NCBI RefSeq assembly: GCF_900100115.1
Contig: NZ_FNKL01000002.1
Coordinates: 124,001-188,000, forward strand
Reading direction: 5' to 3'
DNA from: Chryseobacterium soldanellicola
Lineage (GTDB): Bacteria > Bacteroidota > Bacteroidia > Flavobacteriales > Weeksellaceae
DNA: 64,000 nt
Made by a program: the position numbers and the translations under genes. Shown here piece after piece: positions 53,671 through 61,829 of this stretch (positions are counted from its first letter, which is position 1; each line of letters opens with the position of its first letter). The notes under the pieces were generated by a model that was given only the letters and a program-made list of their open reading frames with translations, was not told the origin of the DNA and ran no database searches.

Positions 53671-55431
53671 TTATTCTGATTTTACAATTTCCGTTCGTTC
53701 TGACATTCCATTTGAATTAAAAGCTTCAATTTGGAAATAATAAGCGTCTGTGCGGTCGGCTCCCGTGAAGAAATATTCATTTTTACCATAAACCATGATG
53801 CTTCCGTACATTTTATCAGGAGATTTACCCCAATAAATCACATATCCGTCGGCATCGGAATTCTGTTGCCATTTCATCCAGATGCTTCTTCTTTCTCCAT
53901 ATTTTTTAGGATCTGCTCTCAAAGGAACAAAATTCTGAACTTTCGGAGGTGCTGCTCCCGCTCCTTTTCCAAACACCCTGAAACCGCTTAATGCAAATTT
54001 TCCGGTTGGCATTTTTAAATTTTCCATTTTCAGGAATCTCGCCTGTGCAGGTTTTTCCAATTCTACATAATCATGAGGAACATCTTTGGTATTCTTGCTT
54101 TTATCAACAATCACATGCCATTTTTTACCGTCGTTTGAACCGTAGATTTTATATTGATGCATTTTTCCCAATGTTTTCCCTAAAAATTCCACATCCTGAT
54201 CTGCATAATTAATCTGAATCGCATTAATTGTAGAAACTTCACCTAAATCCGTCTGAAACCATTCACCGGAATTTCCGGTTTTTGCGCTCCAATACGTTTT
54301 AATATCTTCATCCACCGCCAAATTGGGCTGATAACCACCCAAAGTCGATGAAACCTGAACAGGCTTATTGTAATTCAACAACATCCAACCTGCAAAAAGG
54401 CCTTTTGAGAAATCTTTTCCCTGCGCATATTGCGGAAGGTATGTCGGATAATCGCCGTAAGCTGTGTTACAGTACATGACATCATCTTTATCAAATCCGG
54501 CAGGCCAGATTCCAAGTCTTCTTTCAAAATTATTTTTAGTTGAAATGAAAATGGTTGAAATATGCCACCAATTTTTATAATTATCCTCAAAAGTTGCACC
54601 ATGTCCTGCTCCTCTCGCAAAACCTCCCGGCTTGTAAGAAAACGGATTATGCTGCTGATATTCAAAGCCTTCTAAAGGCTTATCGCTTACATAGACTCCG
54701 TCAGAATATCCGCTGAACTCTGTCGCCGGAGCGCCGTATTGCATATAATATTTTCCGTTGTGCTTGGTCATCCAGGCGCCTTCTACGAAAGGCTGCAGGA
54801 AAACATTGTCATTATATTCCCCGAATCTTTCCCAACCGTGATCTTCGGGTTTTAGCTTAATAATTGGCTTTACAAAACCTTCTGACTGTAGCGTTTTTAC
54901 TTTAACTTCAGTTCCCAGCAACGGCCATTCGTTGCTCGAGCCCCAATATAAATACAGCTTATTTTTGTCTTCATCATAATGAAAAGCAGGATCCCAAGCT
55001 CCGACTTTTAATGTATCAACAGCAATTTTCCAGTCATCTTTTGTGGGATTTGTACTTTTCCAGATCGGAAAATCCTGTTCCCAGGTAGAGCCGAAAACGT
55101 ATAAAGTATCTTTCATCGCCCAAACCGCAGGAGCATTCAGATCGTGTTGGTATTTGTTGTCTCTAAGGAATTTTCTTTTCACAAATTTCCAATCCAGCAT
55201 ATCGTCGCTGTACCAGTATCCCTCCTGATTTGTTGAAAAAAGAAATAGTTTGTTTTTGAAATTAACAATCACCGGATCTGCCGTCGCACGGTGTTTTCCC
55301 TGGCTTGAAAAAGATTTAAACGGGGTATATCCATAATCAATATTGATCGGATTACAAAATGTTTTTTGCTGGGCGTTTAAACCGATTCCCAACAAAAAAG
55401 CAAACAAAAATAAATACTTCTGCATCTTCAT
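53671..55431 (-). CDS. Secreted family 43 glycoside hydrolase with discoidin (F5/8 type C) and FN3-like domains
   Basis: A 586-residue exported protein. Signal peptide MKMQKYLFLFAFLLGIGLNA (cleavage near AQQ). The GH43 five-bladed propeller spans about 25-350: ATADPVIVNFKNKLFLFSTN (with the catalytic Asp in RATADP), DAPAVWAMKDTLYVFGSTW and GAWMTKHNGKYYMQYGAPA. Then a discoidin-like carbohydrate-binding domain (about 375-480; WSAKTGNSGEWFQTDLGEVS, YKIYGSNDGKKWHVIVDKS) and a C-terminal FN3-like domain (about 500-585; YGERRSIWMKWQQNSDADG). It lacks a T9SS sorting signature at the end. Likely an arabinan-, xylan- or galactan-type debranching enzyme; the substrate is not readable. Confidence 0.88.
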   Translation of the reverse strand: MKMQKYLFLFAFLLGIGLNAQQKTFCNPINIDYGYTPFKSFSSQGKHRATADPVIVNFKNKLFLFSTNQEGYWYSDDMLDWKFVKRKFLRDNKYQHDLNAPAVWAMKDTLYVFGSTWEQDFPIWKSTNPTKDDWKIAVDTLKVGAWDPAFHYDEDKNKLYLYWGSSNEWPLLGTEVKVKTLQSEGFVKPIIKLKPEDHGWERFGEYNDNVFLQPFVEGAWMTKHNGKYYMQYGAPATEFSGYSDGVYVSDKPLEGFEYQQHNPFSYKPGGFARGAGHGATFEDNYKNWWHISTIFISTKNNFERRLGIWPAGFDKDDVMYCNTAYGDYPTYLPQYAQGKDFSKGLFAGWMLLNYNKPVQVSSTLGGYQPNLAVDEDIKTYWSAKTGNSGEWFQTDLGEVSTINAIQINYADQDVEFLGKTLGKMHQYKIYGSNDGKKWHVIVDKSKNTKDVPHDYVELEKPAQARFLKMENLKMPTGKFALSGFRVFGKGAGAAPPKVQNFVPLRADPKKYGERRSIWMKWQQNSDADGYVIYWGKSPDKMYGSIMVYGKNEYFFTGADRTDAYYFQIEAFNSNGMSERTEIVKSE

Positions 55432-55448
55432 TTTTTTTACATTAAAAG

Positions 55449-55481
55449 CAAATTTACTTAACTTTTTTCTTTTTTCTCCAA
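55449..55481 (-). promoter_or_regulatory. Promoter of the GH43 gene
   Basis: Minus-strand TTG (55481-55479), 22 nt, TAAATTTG (55456-55449): full match to the consensus. It lies partly inside the 3' end of the membrane protein gene at 55454-56479 and shows that the GH43 gene is transcribed apart from that operon. Confidence 0.6.
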
Positions 55482-56479
55482 ATAAAGCCGTCCAATAGGT
55501 AATGCGTTAATTGGGGAACAACAAGTAAGGGAATTAAGAATTGAAACCAATTTAATGAAAGTTGAAAATCAAATGAAAAATGTTCGCGCCAAATAAAAAC
55601 CTCCCACAAAAATTCCTCGAAGAAGGCAAATACAACAATTACAACGATGAATAAAAAAATTCCGAAAGTTGATTTAAAAATAGAAAGTTTATTCAATTCC
55701 TGGGAGTTTTTCTGTTCAATTTCTCTGATATAGATCAAAGCAACGTAAGGAATTCCGTGTGAAATGACATTCATAAAAGTGAAGACTAAATCATTATTAA
55801 AATAGACAATCCCGAAATACCATGAAAGATAAGTTCCTGTAATTAAGGTGATTTTGGGAACATTGATCTGTTTGGCTTTAAAAACCTCAAAGACAGTTTT
55901 AATAATCCAAACGGACAGAATCAGGACATATAAAACGGTGATAAAATTTGTATAATCCGGTAAATTCTGAAATAAGTTAAATTCATTCTCAACAAACCAA
56001 GTGAACGCTCTCGGCGTTTTAAACCAATACAGCATCGGGAAAACTGTTGCAGAATAAACAGCAACCTCATCGATTCTTTTATTCCAGTTATTCGGTTCAA
56101 AACGCGCATAAATCCGCATAAACCCATATTGCTGACGGATAAAATGGAAGACTGCGACCAAAGCCAGGACCGACCAAAATGTCAGACTCCCGAATTGATA
56201 TAAAATTAAGCCTAAAACCCAGCTCAAAATGGGAATTCCATAATATAAAAGTTTTCTTTTCTGAACTTCTTCTTTAACAAAATAGGTTTTAAACAACGTT
56301 GAATATACATGCGCAACATCCACAAAAACGATTAAAAATAACCATGTATAAAAAGAATAATGATTTTCCAGCCCCTGAATTTGCTTCTGAAAAAGAAAAA
56401 TAATCAGCAAAATCAAAAAAGGCGGTGATAAAATAAACCATCCGTCTGTTTTTGCATTATGTATCCAGGGTTGTTTCAT
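55454..56479 (-). CDS. Polytopic membrane protein with conserved-looking His motifs, last gene of the polyamine operon
   Basis: A 341-residue membrane protein from the ATG at 56479 (MKQPWIHNAKTDGWFILSPP); the longer upstream start would overlap the previous gene by 28 bp, whereas this one gives an ATGA overlap. About nine membrane segments are seen. Histidines sit at segment edges: DVAHVYSTLFKTYF, FHFIRQQYGFMRIY, VISHGIPYVALIY and PQLTHYLLDGFIWRK. This pattern resembles a membrane-embedded metal or heme site, but I know no named family. Its constant place after the amine-oxidase-like gene suggests a role in the same process. Function unknown. Confidence 0.75.
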   Translation of the reverse strand: MKQPWIHNAKTDGWFILSPPFLILLIIFLFQKQIQGLENHYSFYTWLFLIVFVDVAHVYSTLFKTYFVKEEVQKRKLLYYGIPILSWVLGLILYQFGSLTFWSVLALVAVFHFIRQQYGFMRIYARFEPNNWNKRIDEVAVYSATVFPMLYWFKTPRAFTWFVENEFNLFQNLPDYTNFITVLYVLILSVWIIKTVFEVFKAKQINVPKITLITGTYLSWYFGIVYFNNDLVFTFMNVISHGIPYVALIYIREIEQKNSQELNKLSIFKSTFGIFLFIVVIVVFAFFEEFLWEVFIWREHFSFDFQLSLNWFQFLIPLLVVPQLTHYLLDGFIWRKKKKVK

Positions 56480-58065
56480 ATCATTTTTTCTGCAGTTCTC
56501 CATCCCTGATAAAAGGCTTCTTCAAAAATTGAAATTCCTGATAAATCGGTATGGGCAAAGAAAATTTTTCCGTCAATCGGTTGTTTTGCTTCATATGCAT
56601 TTCTAAAAATCTGATTCGGAATGGGCGCAATCATTGCATGACCGATCTTGTGAAACTGCATTTCAATAATAAAGTCTTCGATCAAAGGATGTGCTTTTTT
56701 CAGATCATCCAGAACAAGACTTTTAAGTTCGCTTTCCTTCATAGAATAGAGTTTTTTTCTTGCTTTTCTGCAATCATCTGTGGAAAAGCTTCTGTAATAA
56801 GTGATCACTTTCTCACCCAGGATTTGATCTACATTCTGATGCTGATCGTAAATATAACCCAAGCCGTCCGAACCGTAAATTACATTATCCCAGGCCAATT
56901 CTTCATCACCTCCGAATTCATTTTTCAACGTAATCGTTGTTAAAAGCCATGGAACATAATTAAAATATTTTGTGCGTTTATCATTAAAAATTCTTTCGTT
57001 GACAAACTGTGGCGTCGCAAAGAGAACTTTTTCTGCAATAATTTTCTTTGTCTTTTTTTGGATGTTATCAAAGCTTAAAACCTCAACTTTGTTTTCATTT
57101 AATTTTACATCAAAAACTAAATGTTTCGTTAAACTTTTTTCTTCTGTATATTTTGAAAAATGCTTTGCTAATCTTGCATTTCCTTCCGGCCATGTAAAAA
57201 CCTGATCTTTATATTTTTTGCTCCAGTTGTTTTTTCTTCCTGCAAAATAATGGATTCCCGCCCAGGCTGAAACATAGTCAATTCCTAAACCATAGTCATC
57301 TCGACAGGAATAATCCAGCAACCAAAGTAATTCTTCTGATTTGAAATTTTCTGTTCCAAGAAAACTTTTAAACAACATTTTTTCTAATTGGATTAATCCA
57401 GAGTCTTCACTTGAATCTTCAACCGGAATTGCAAAAAAATACTTTTCATCTTCTCCTTTTTTATCACGAAAACCATCCATTAATTTGAAAAAACGGTCAA
57501 ATTCTTTCTGAGTTTCTTCAGAAATTCCTTTTTGCGGAACAATATCGTTTTGCCATGAATTTTTGAAAAATAATCGTTCCTGCTGAGGAAAAGTCATTTG
57601 ATATTCATCTAAAATCGGTTCGCCATTTTCATCGTCACCCTGATAAATGTTACATTCTTTTAAAAAATCGATGATCTCTGTATTTTCTTTATTCGGCAAT
57701 GGTAAATAATGAGCTCCCAAAGGAAATTTAGAGAACTTATTTTGTCCGTTTGAAGAATTTCCTCCTAAATGATCTTCCATTTCGAGTAAAAGATAATCAT
57801 TTTCATTATTTTGACTGAAAAATCTACATGCTGAAAGCCCGGAAATTCCACCTCCGACCACGAGATATTTTGTACGAATTTCTTCTGTAAATTTAGGAAA
57901 ATCTTTAGCCCAAAGCTTGTGCCCGAGAACGTGATTGGTTCCGGTGATTTTAAGCAACAATGACTTTCCTTTTCTTTCACAATATTGTAGAAAAGGAAGC
58001 ATCAGACTGCCCAAAAAGATCGTTTTAAGGAAATCTTTTCTACTGTACTTTTCCCCACTCTTCAT
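56476..58065 (-). CDS. Flavin amine-oxidase-like protein with Tat/lipoprotein-like N-terminus
   Basis: A 529-residue FAD enzyme of the NAD(P)/FAD-dependent (flavin monoamine oxidase-like) superfamily. The N-terminus YSRKDFLKTIFLGSLMLPFL and the following QYC resemble a twin-arginine-like lipoprotein signal (SRKDFLK with one Lys). The FAD-binding motif is YLVVGGGISGLSACRFFSQN (about 68-87); the C-terminal FAD segment is GKIFFAHTDLSGISIFEEAF. In between lie an amine-oxidase-like substrate region. The context with SpeD and an aminopropyltransferase makes a polyamine or a related amine a plausible substrate, but this is inference. It overlaps the preceding gene by 26 bp and the following by 4 bp. 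Confidence 0.85.
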   Translation of the reverse strand: MKSGEKYSRKDFLKTIFLGSLMLPFLQYCERKGKSLLLKITGTNHVLGHKLWAKDFPKFTEEIRTKYLVVGGGISGLSACRFFSQNNENDYLLLEMEDHLGGNSSNGQNKFSKFPLGAHYLPLPNKENTEIIDFLKECNIYQGDDENGEPILDEYQMTFPQQERLFFKNSWQNDIVPQKGISEETQKEFDRFFKLMDGFRDKKGEDEKYFFAIPVEDSSEDSGLIQLEKMLFKSFLGTENFKSEELLWLLDYSCRDDYGLGIDYVSAWAGIHYFAGRKNNWSKKYKDQVFTWPEGNARLAKHFSKYTEEKSLTKHLVFDVKLNENKVEVLSFDNIQKKTKKIIAEKVLFATPQFVNERIFNDKRTKYFNYVPWLLTTITLKNEFGGDEELAWDNVIYGSDGLGYIYDQHQNVDQILGEKVITYYRSFSTDDCRKARKKLYSMKESELKSLVLDDLKKAHPLIEDFIIEMQFHKIGHAMIAPIPNQIFRNAYEAKQPIDGKIFFAHTDLSGISIFEEAFYQGWRTAEKMI

Positions 58066-59554
58066 CGAAATAGCGTACTAAAATTTGATTATCCAATCGA
58101 TTGACCTCTACGTCTTTCGTCTTCATATCTTTTGTGAAATATGACATCTGAGAAAAGTTGTAATCGTAAAATTTTAAATCGGGAATTCTTCTGTAAATCC
58201 TATTGTTAACAGGCTCAAAAGATGCCATCGAAAAGCCCCACTCCCCGAAAGACGGAACATACGTATGATACGCCGAAGTAAACGGAAATATCTGATTGAT
58301 CGTTTTCTCAATGCACCAGAAAGATTTTGGCGCAAAGTATGGTGAAGTTGTCTGAACAACGATTTTTGTGTCTAAAGTAGTCAGTTTTTCCAATTCTTTG
58401 TAAAACTGCAGAGAATATAATTTTCCTAAGCTATAATTGGACGGGTCAGGAAAATCAATGATAATAGCTCCGAATTTTTGTTTGTTTTCTTTTACCCAAA
58501 TGTAAGCGTCTTTGTTGATGACCTTCACTTTCGGATTGGATAAAGAACTGTGATTCAGCTCGCGCATGGTTTCATTGGTTTTGAAAAAATCGGTCATTTC
58601 ACCATCCAGATCTACCAATGTGATATCTTTTACTTCTTTATATTTTAAGACTTCACGAACGGCAAAACCGTCGCCACCGCCCAAAATCAGGACATGATCA
58701 ATATTTTTTGACATTGACATCGCGGGATGCACCAACGCTTCATGATAACGGTATTCGTCGGTAGAGGAAAACTGCAGATTGTTATTTAAATATAAACGAA
58801 ATTCACGATTATTCCTCGTTAAAACGATTCTCTGATAAGGTGAGCTTTTTGTATAAACAACATTTTCACCATATAATTTTTCTTCGGAATACGATAAAAT
58901 TTTATCCGAAAAAATAAAAAGTACCAACAGAAAAATAAATGCTCCGATTGCTTTTATTTTCAATGAAATCGGTTTTGACAATTCTTTTTTAAGATAAAAA
59001 CATAAGAAAATAGCGATTGAAATATTAATCAATCCAAAAAACAAAGGCGTTTTTACAATTCCTAAATTTGGAATTAGAACTAACGGAAATAGTATTGAGG
59101 CTAATAAAGCTCCGATATAATCGAATGCGAAAACATTAGAAATTAAATCTTTAAACTGAACTTTATCCTTTAAAATATTCATCAACAGAGGAATTTCCAC
59201 GCCAACCAAACATCCCGTAAAAAACACAAAAAGATATAAAACCGCTTCAAAATGCGCCAACGTATTGAATAAAATAAACAGAACCACCGAACTTATTCCG
59301 CCGACAATTCCTACGAGAATTTCTATTTCAACAAATTTATCGATCAGATTTCCTTTAATAAATTTCGCAAAATAAGAGCCCACTCCCATCGAAAAAAGAT
59401 AAACCCCGATGATGAAAGAAAACTGCTTCACGGAATCTCCCAAAAGATAACTCGCCAGAGCGCCCGCTACCAATTCGTAAATCAGCCCGCAAGTTGCAAT
59501 GACAAATACCGAAAACAGCAACAAAAGCTCGAGAGGAATCCTCTTTTTATCCAT
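58040..59554 (-). CDS. Polyamine aminopropyltransferase with N-terminal membrane domain (spermidine synthase-like)
   Basis: A 504-residue protein: seven N-terminal membrane segments (about 8-215; LLLLFSVFVIATCGLIYELV, FIIGVYLFSMGVGSYFAKFI, GIVGGISSVVLFILFNTLAH and others), then a spermidine-synthase catalytic domain (about 230-500). Catalytic features: VLILGGGDGFAVREVLKY (dcSAM-binding GGGDG), LVDLDGEMTDFF, and DFPDPSNYSLGKLYS, which replaces the DxxDP-type active-site loop. It transfers an aminopropyl group from decarboxylated SAM to an amine. The membrane-fused form is common in bacteria with SpeD beside it, as here. It overlaps the DUF350 gene by 8 bp. Confidence 0.92.
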   Translation of the reverse strand: MDKKRIPLELLLLFSVFVIATCGLIYELVAGALASYLLGDSVKQFSFIIGVYLFSMGVGSYFAKFIKGNLIDKFVEIEILVGIVGGISSVVLFILFNTLAHFEAVLYLFVFFTGCLVGVEIPLLMNILKDKVQFKDLISNVFAFDYIGALLASILFPLVLIPNLGIVKTPLFFGLINISIAIFLCFYLKKELSKPISLKIKAIGAFIFLLVLFIFSDKILSYSEEKLYGENVVYTKSSPYQRIVLTRNNREFRLYLNNNLQFSSTDEYRYHEALVHPAMSMSKNIDHVLILGGGDGFAVREVLKYKEVKDITLVDLDGEMTDFFKTNETMRELNHSSLSNPKVKVINKDAYIWVKENKQKFGAIIIDFPDPSNYSLGKLYSLQFYKELEKLTTLDTKIVVQTTSPYFAPKSFWCIEKTINQIFPFTSAYHTYVPSFGEWGFSMASFEPVNNRIYRRIPDLKFYDYNFSQMSYFTKDMKTKDVEVNRLDNQILVRYFDEEWGKVQ

Positions 59555-59762
59555 GAATTGCCGCGCTTATGATAATTGAAATTCCAATGATAAATGCTCC
59601 GAAAATAATTGCCAATGCCGTATTTTTATTTTGAGAAATCTCGTGCCATGTTTTCTCCGGCGTTAATTTTTCAATGATAACATAGCAAACCAACAAAATT
59701 GCAATTCCTAAAAAAGAATAAATAATTGAGTTGATTATTGGTAAGAAGTTTATTTGATCCAT
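59547..59762 (-). CDS. DUF350 small membrane protein
   Basis: A 71-residue protein with two membrane segments (IINSIIYSFLGIAILLVCYV and ALAIIFGAFIIGISIIISAA) linked by a short loop with LTPEKTWHEISQNKNT. This is the DUF350 (YjfL-like) unit; most members have two or four such units. In E. coli YjfL lies near PspA-like and glutathionylspermidine-synthase-like genes, so a tie between DUF350 and polyamine or envelope functions is known from genome context. Role unknown. It overlaps the next gene by 8 bp. Confidence 0.9.
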   Translation of the reverse strand: MDQINFLPIINSIIYSFLGIAILLVCYVIIEKLTPEKTWHEISQNKNTALAIIFGAFIIGISIIISAAIHG

Positions 59763-59772
59763 AATTTATATT

Positions 59773-59970
59773 TTATTTGTGATAGTATCGGTAATAGCCC
59801 ACTCCACCCGTGGAATGATGCCTTGTTGTTCCGTCTCTGTAAGTTTCTGTTTTCGCACAATCGCACACCTGATTTCCTGCGTAGGTAAGATAAACAAACC
59901 AGCTCAGGAATACCCCTCCCATTAAGCATAAAAACCAATTTTCTCTGATATAATTAATCAATTTTGCCAT
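59773..59970 (-). CDS. Small single-span membrane protein of the polyamine operon
   Basis: A 65-residue protein. One membrane segment is at 10-30 (NWFLCLMGGVFLSWFVYLTY); after it comes a short exposed tail with Cys-Asp-Cys (NQVCDCAKTE) and an aromatic/His-rich end (RHHSTGGVGYYRYYHK). I know no family. It sits 3 nt after the DUF4178 gene and 10 nt before DUF350, so it is surely part of the operon. Tail His/Tyr/Cys residues might bind metal; this is inference. Confidence 0.8.
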   Translation of the reverse strand: MAKLINYIRENWFLCLMGGVFLSWFVYLTYAGNQVCDCAKTETYRDGTTRHHSTGGVGYYRYYHK

Positions 59971-59973
59971 AAT

Positions 59974-61446
59974 TTATGATTGAGGATAAGGTGAATTTGA
60001 ACTATTTTTCCATTTTGAAACATTGAAAAGATATCTTCCCCAATAACAAGCGATGAAAAATACGATCATTAGAACTAAAACGATTGTAAAATTCCAGAAT
60101 GACACAGGAAGCCATGTTGCTTTAATATCTACGGAACTGTCATCGGATGTTACACTCAGAGATGGCGTCTGAATTATAGGATTTACATTTAATAATGAAT
60201 CTAAATTCTGATTAGGAAATGTCTGTTTTACTAATTTTCCCATATCGGATGAATCTTTTTCCAATGTTTTTATATCACCGAAGGAAACTGTTTCTTTAGT
60301 TGTATTATTTACTACATCAATAATTCCTGACACATCTCTTGATATTGTTACTCCATTATCTGAAGATACAGTGTTAGATGATATTGTTTCCATTGAAGGT
60401 TGTTTTTCCGCAGAAATCAAGAAATGATATTTTCCTGAAGAAACTCCGCAAAGATTAAAATCTTCCGTTGTATTTCCTTCCGACCAATGTTCTCCATCTT
60501 CGATTCCGTGATATTCTTCAATGTCTTTGGAAGTGTAAACTATTTCGTTTGTAGATTCATTAACAAGGCTTAACTGAACATTAGCCCAGGAATTATCAAC
60601 TCCGGAATATACCTTTACCTTCAATGGTGCAGAGCCTCCCGATAATGTAAAGCTTTTGCTTACCATTTCCTTATTTTTTACATCTTCAAACTTTATTTTC
60701 TGTTCAAAAACAGGATAATTAGTTCTTGTGGTGTAAACATAAAGCTGTAAAAGGCAAATCAAAAGTGCAGCAACACAAAAAATATTGATCATTTGCTTAA
60801 TGTTCACATAATAAGGCTGAACAATTCCGATTCCTGTATAGTTGGGAAGATTCTGAATTTTAAAAGCTTTTTGAACTTTATACTTTGAAATATGTTGTCC
60901 GAAAAAGTATTGGGTTTCACCATTTGACTTTTCCTCAGAAATCATTTGGGTTCCGTTTACATATTCTCTGTACGTGGAAAGTCCGAAATCTACACGGTCT
61001 TCAAAAAAACCGGCAGCCGCGTGAATGTGGCATTCCGTGGTTTCGTACCAGCGATAATTTAACAAATGAAATTCTACTACTCTGCTATTCCATGATTTTC
61101 TCTTTATGTCTTCTTTATGAATAGATTGAAGAAAAACCCAATGCCCGTCGCTTTCACTTAAAAAAGCATTGTTGGCTTTATTATCTTTCAAATAATATTC
61201 TCTCCAAAAAATATCTGACCCGTATTTTTTAACGATAATTCCAACAACACTGTATTCAACTTCATTAATAATTCCTTTTTGCCCAACTTCCAGAACGACA
61301 CTTTCAATCGGTTTTTTAATAACTTTTGTTGATGTGTTTTTACTGACATCAATAAGATTAGAACATGCTTTGCAAACATATTCTACGACGTGAAAATTAG
61401 CATCAATCTTATTCTCAGTTTTGCATAAGGGACAAGTGTAATGCAT
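59974..61446 (-). CDS. DUF4178 protein with N-terminal zinc ribbon and C-terminal membrane segments
   Basis: A 490-residue protein from the ATG at 61446 (MHYTCPLCKTENKIDANFHV); a longer frame starts inside speD and is rejected. Residues 1-40 hold a zinc-ribbon-like Cys pattern (CPLC and CKAC). About 60-260 resembles DUF4178 (VLEVGQKGIINEVEYSVVG, FWREYYLKDNKANNAFLSES, FEDRVDFGLSTYREYVNGTQ). Two membrane segments (INIFCVAALLICLLQLYVYT near 270; NFTIVLVLMIVFFIACYWGR near 455) flank an extracytoplasmic domain of about 180 residues. DUF4178 occurs beside spermidine synthases and DUF350 in several phyla. It starts 1 nt after the speD stop. Confidence 0.87.
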   Translation of the reverse strand: MHYTCPLCKTENKIDANFHVVEYVCKACSNLIDVSKNTSTKVIKKPIESVVLEVGQKGIINEVEYSVVGIIVKKYGSDIFWREYYLKDNKANNAFLSESDGHWVFLQSIHKEDIKRKSWNSRVVEFHLLNYRWYETTECHIHAAAGFFEDRVDFGLSTYREYVNGTQMISEEKSNGETQYFFGQHISKYKVQKAFKIQNLPNYTGIGIVQPYYVNIKQMINIFCVAALLICLLQLYVYTTRTNYPVFEQKIKFEDVKNKEMVSKSFTLSGGSAPLKVKVYSGVDNSWANVQLSLVNESTNEIVYTSKDIEEYHGIEDGEHWSEGNTTEDFNLCGVSSGKYHFLISAEKQPSMETISSNTVSSDNGVTISRDVSGIIDVVNNTTKETVSFGDIKTLEKDSSDMGKLVKQTFPNQNLDSLLNVNPIIQTPSLSVTSDDSSVDIKATWLPVSFWNFTIVLVLMIVFFIACYWGRYLFNVSKWKNSSNSPYPQS

Positions 61447-61447
61447 T

Positions 61448-61807
61448 TTATCTATAAATTTTGTGTTTTTGAATAATTTTGGCGTTAAAATATTCGACAA
61501 CCTCATCTGCAATTTTATCCACTTTTTCTGTGTTATCCTGTAAATAATTGCAAAGGAAAACATCAAAAGTCAACTGCTTAAATTCCGGCCAGGTATGAAT
61601 GCATAAATGCGATTCTTTAAGACAAACCGCTGAAGTAAAGCTTTGATTTTCAAAAACATGGTCAGTAATCCCAACAATTTCCACTTCTTTTGAAGCTAAA
61701 ATTTTCTCAATAAAATTCAGAAAACCTGTACTGTCTAATAACAAAGCTTCTGACTCTGTTTCCAAAGTCAGAAGAATATGTAAACCTTTGCTTGATAATG
61801 GGTTCAA
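61448..61807 (-). CDS. speD: S-adenosylmethionine decarboxylase proenzyme (bacterial class)
   Basis: Self-cleaving pyruvoyl enzyme that makes decarboxylated SAM, the aminopropyl donor for polyamines. It has 119 residues. The processing site is Glu65-Ser66 in LKESHLCIHTWPEF; Ser66 becomes pyruvate, His71-type and Cys residues are in place (SFTSAVCLKESH, FDVFLCNYLQD). The start codon is TTG at 61807 (the encoded peptide begins NPLSSKGLHILL); no ATG precedes it in frame close by. A TATATTTG box ends 14 nt upstream, right after the ctlX stop. It is the first gene of the operon that runs to 55454. Confidence 0.93.
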   Translation of the reverse strand: MNPLSSKGLHILLTLETESEALLLDSTGFLNFIEKILASKEVEIVGITDHVFENQSFTSAVCLKESHLCIHTWPEFKQLTFDVFLCNYLQDNTEKVDKIADEVVEYFNAKIIQKHKIYR

Positions 61808-61821
61808 TTAAATATTTTTCG

Positions 61822-61829
61822 CAAATATA
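61822..61829 (-). promoter_or_regulatory. -7 box of the polyamine operon
   Basis: Minus-strand TATATTTG matches TAnnTTTG and abuts the ctlX stop codon at 61830-61832. No good TTG lies at -33, so the operon may also be reached by read-through from ctlX. Confidence 0.5.
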
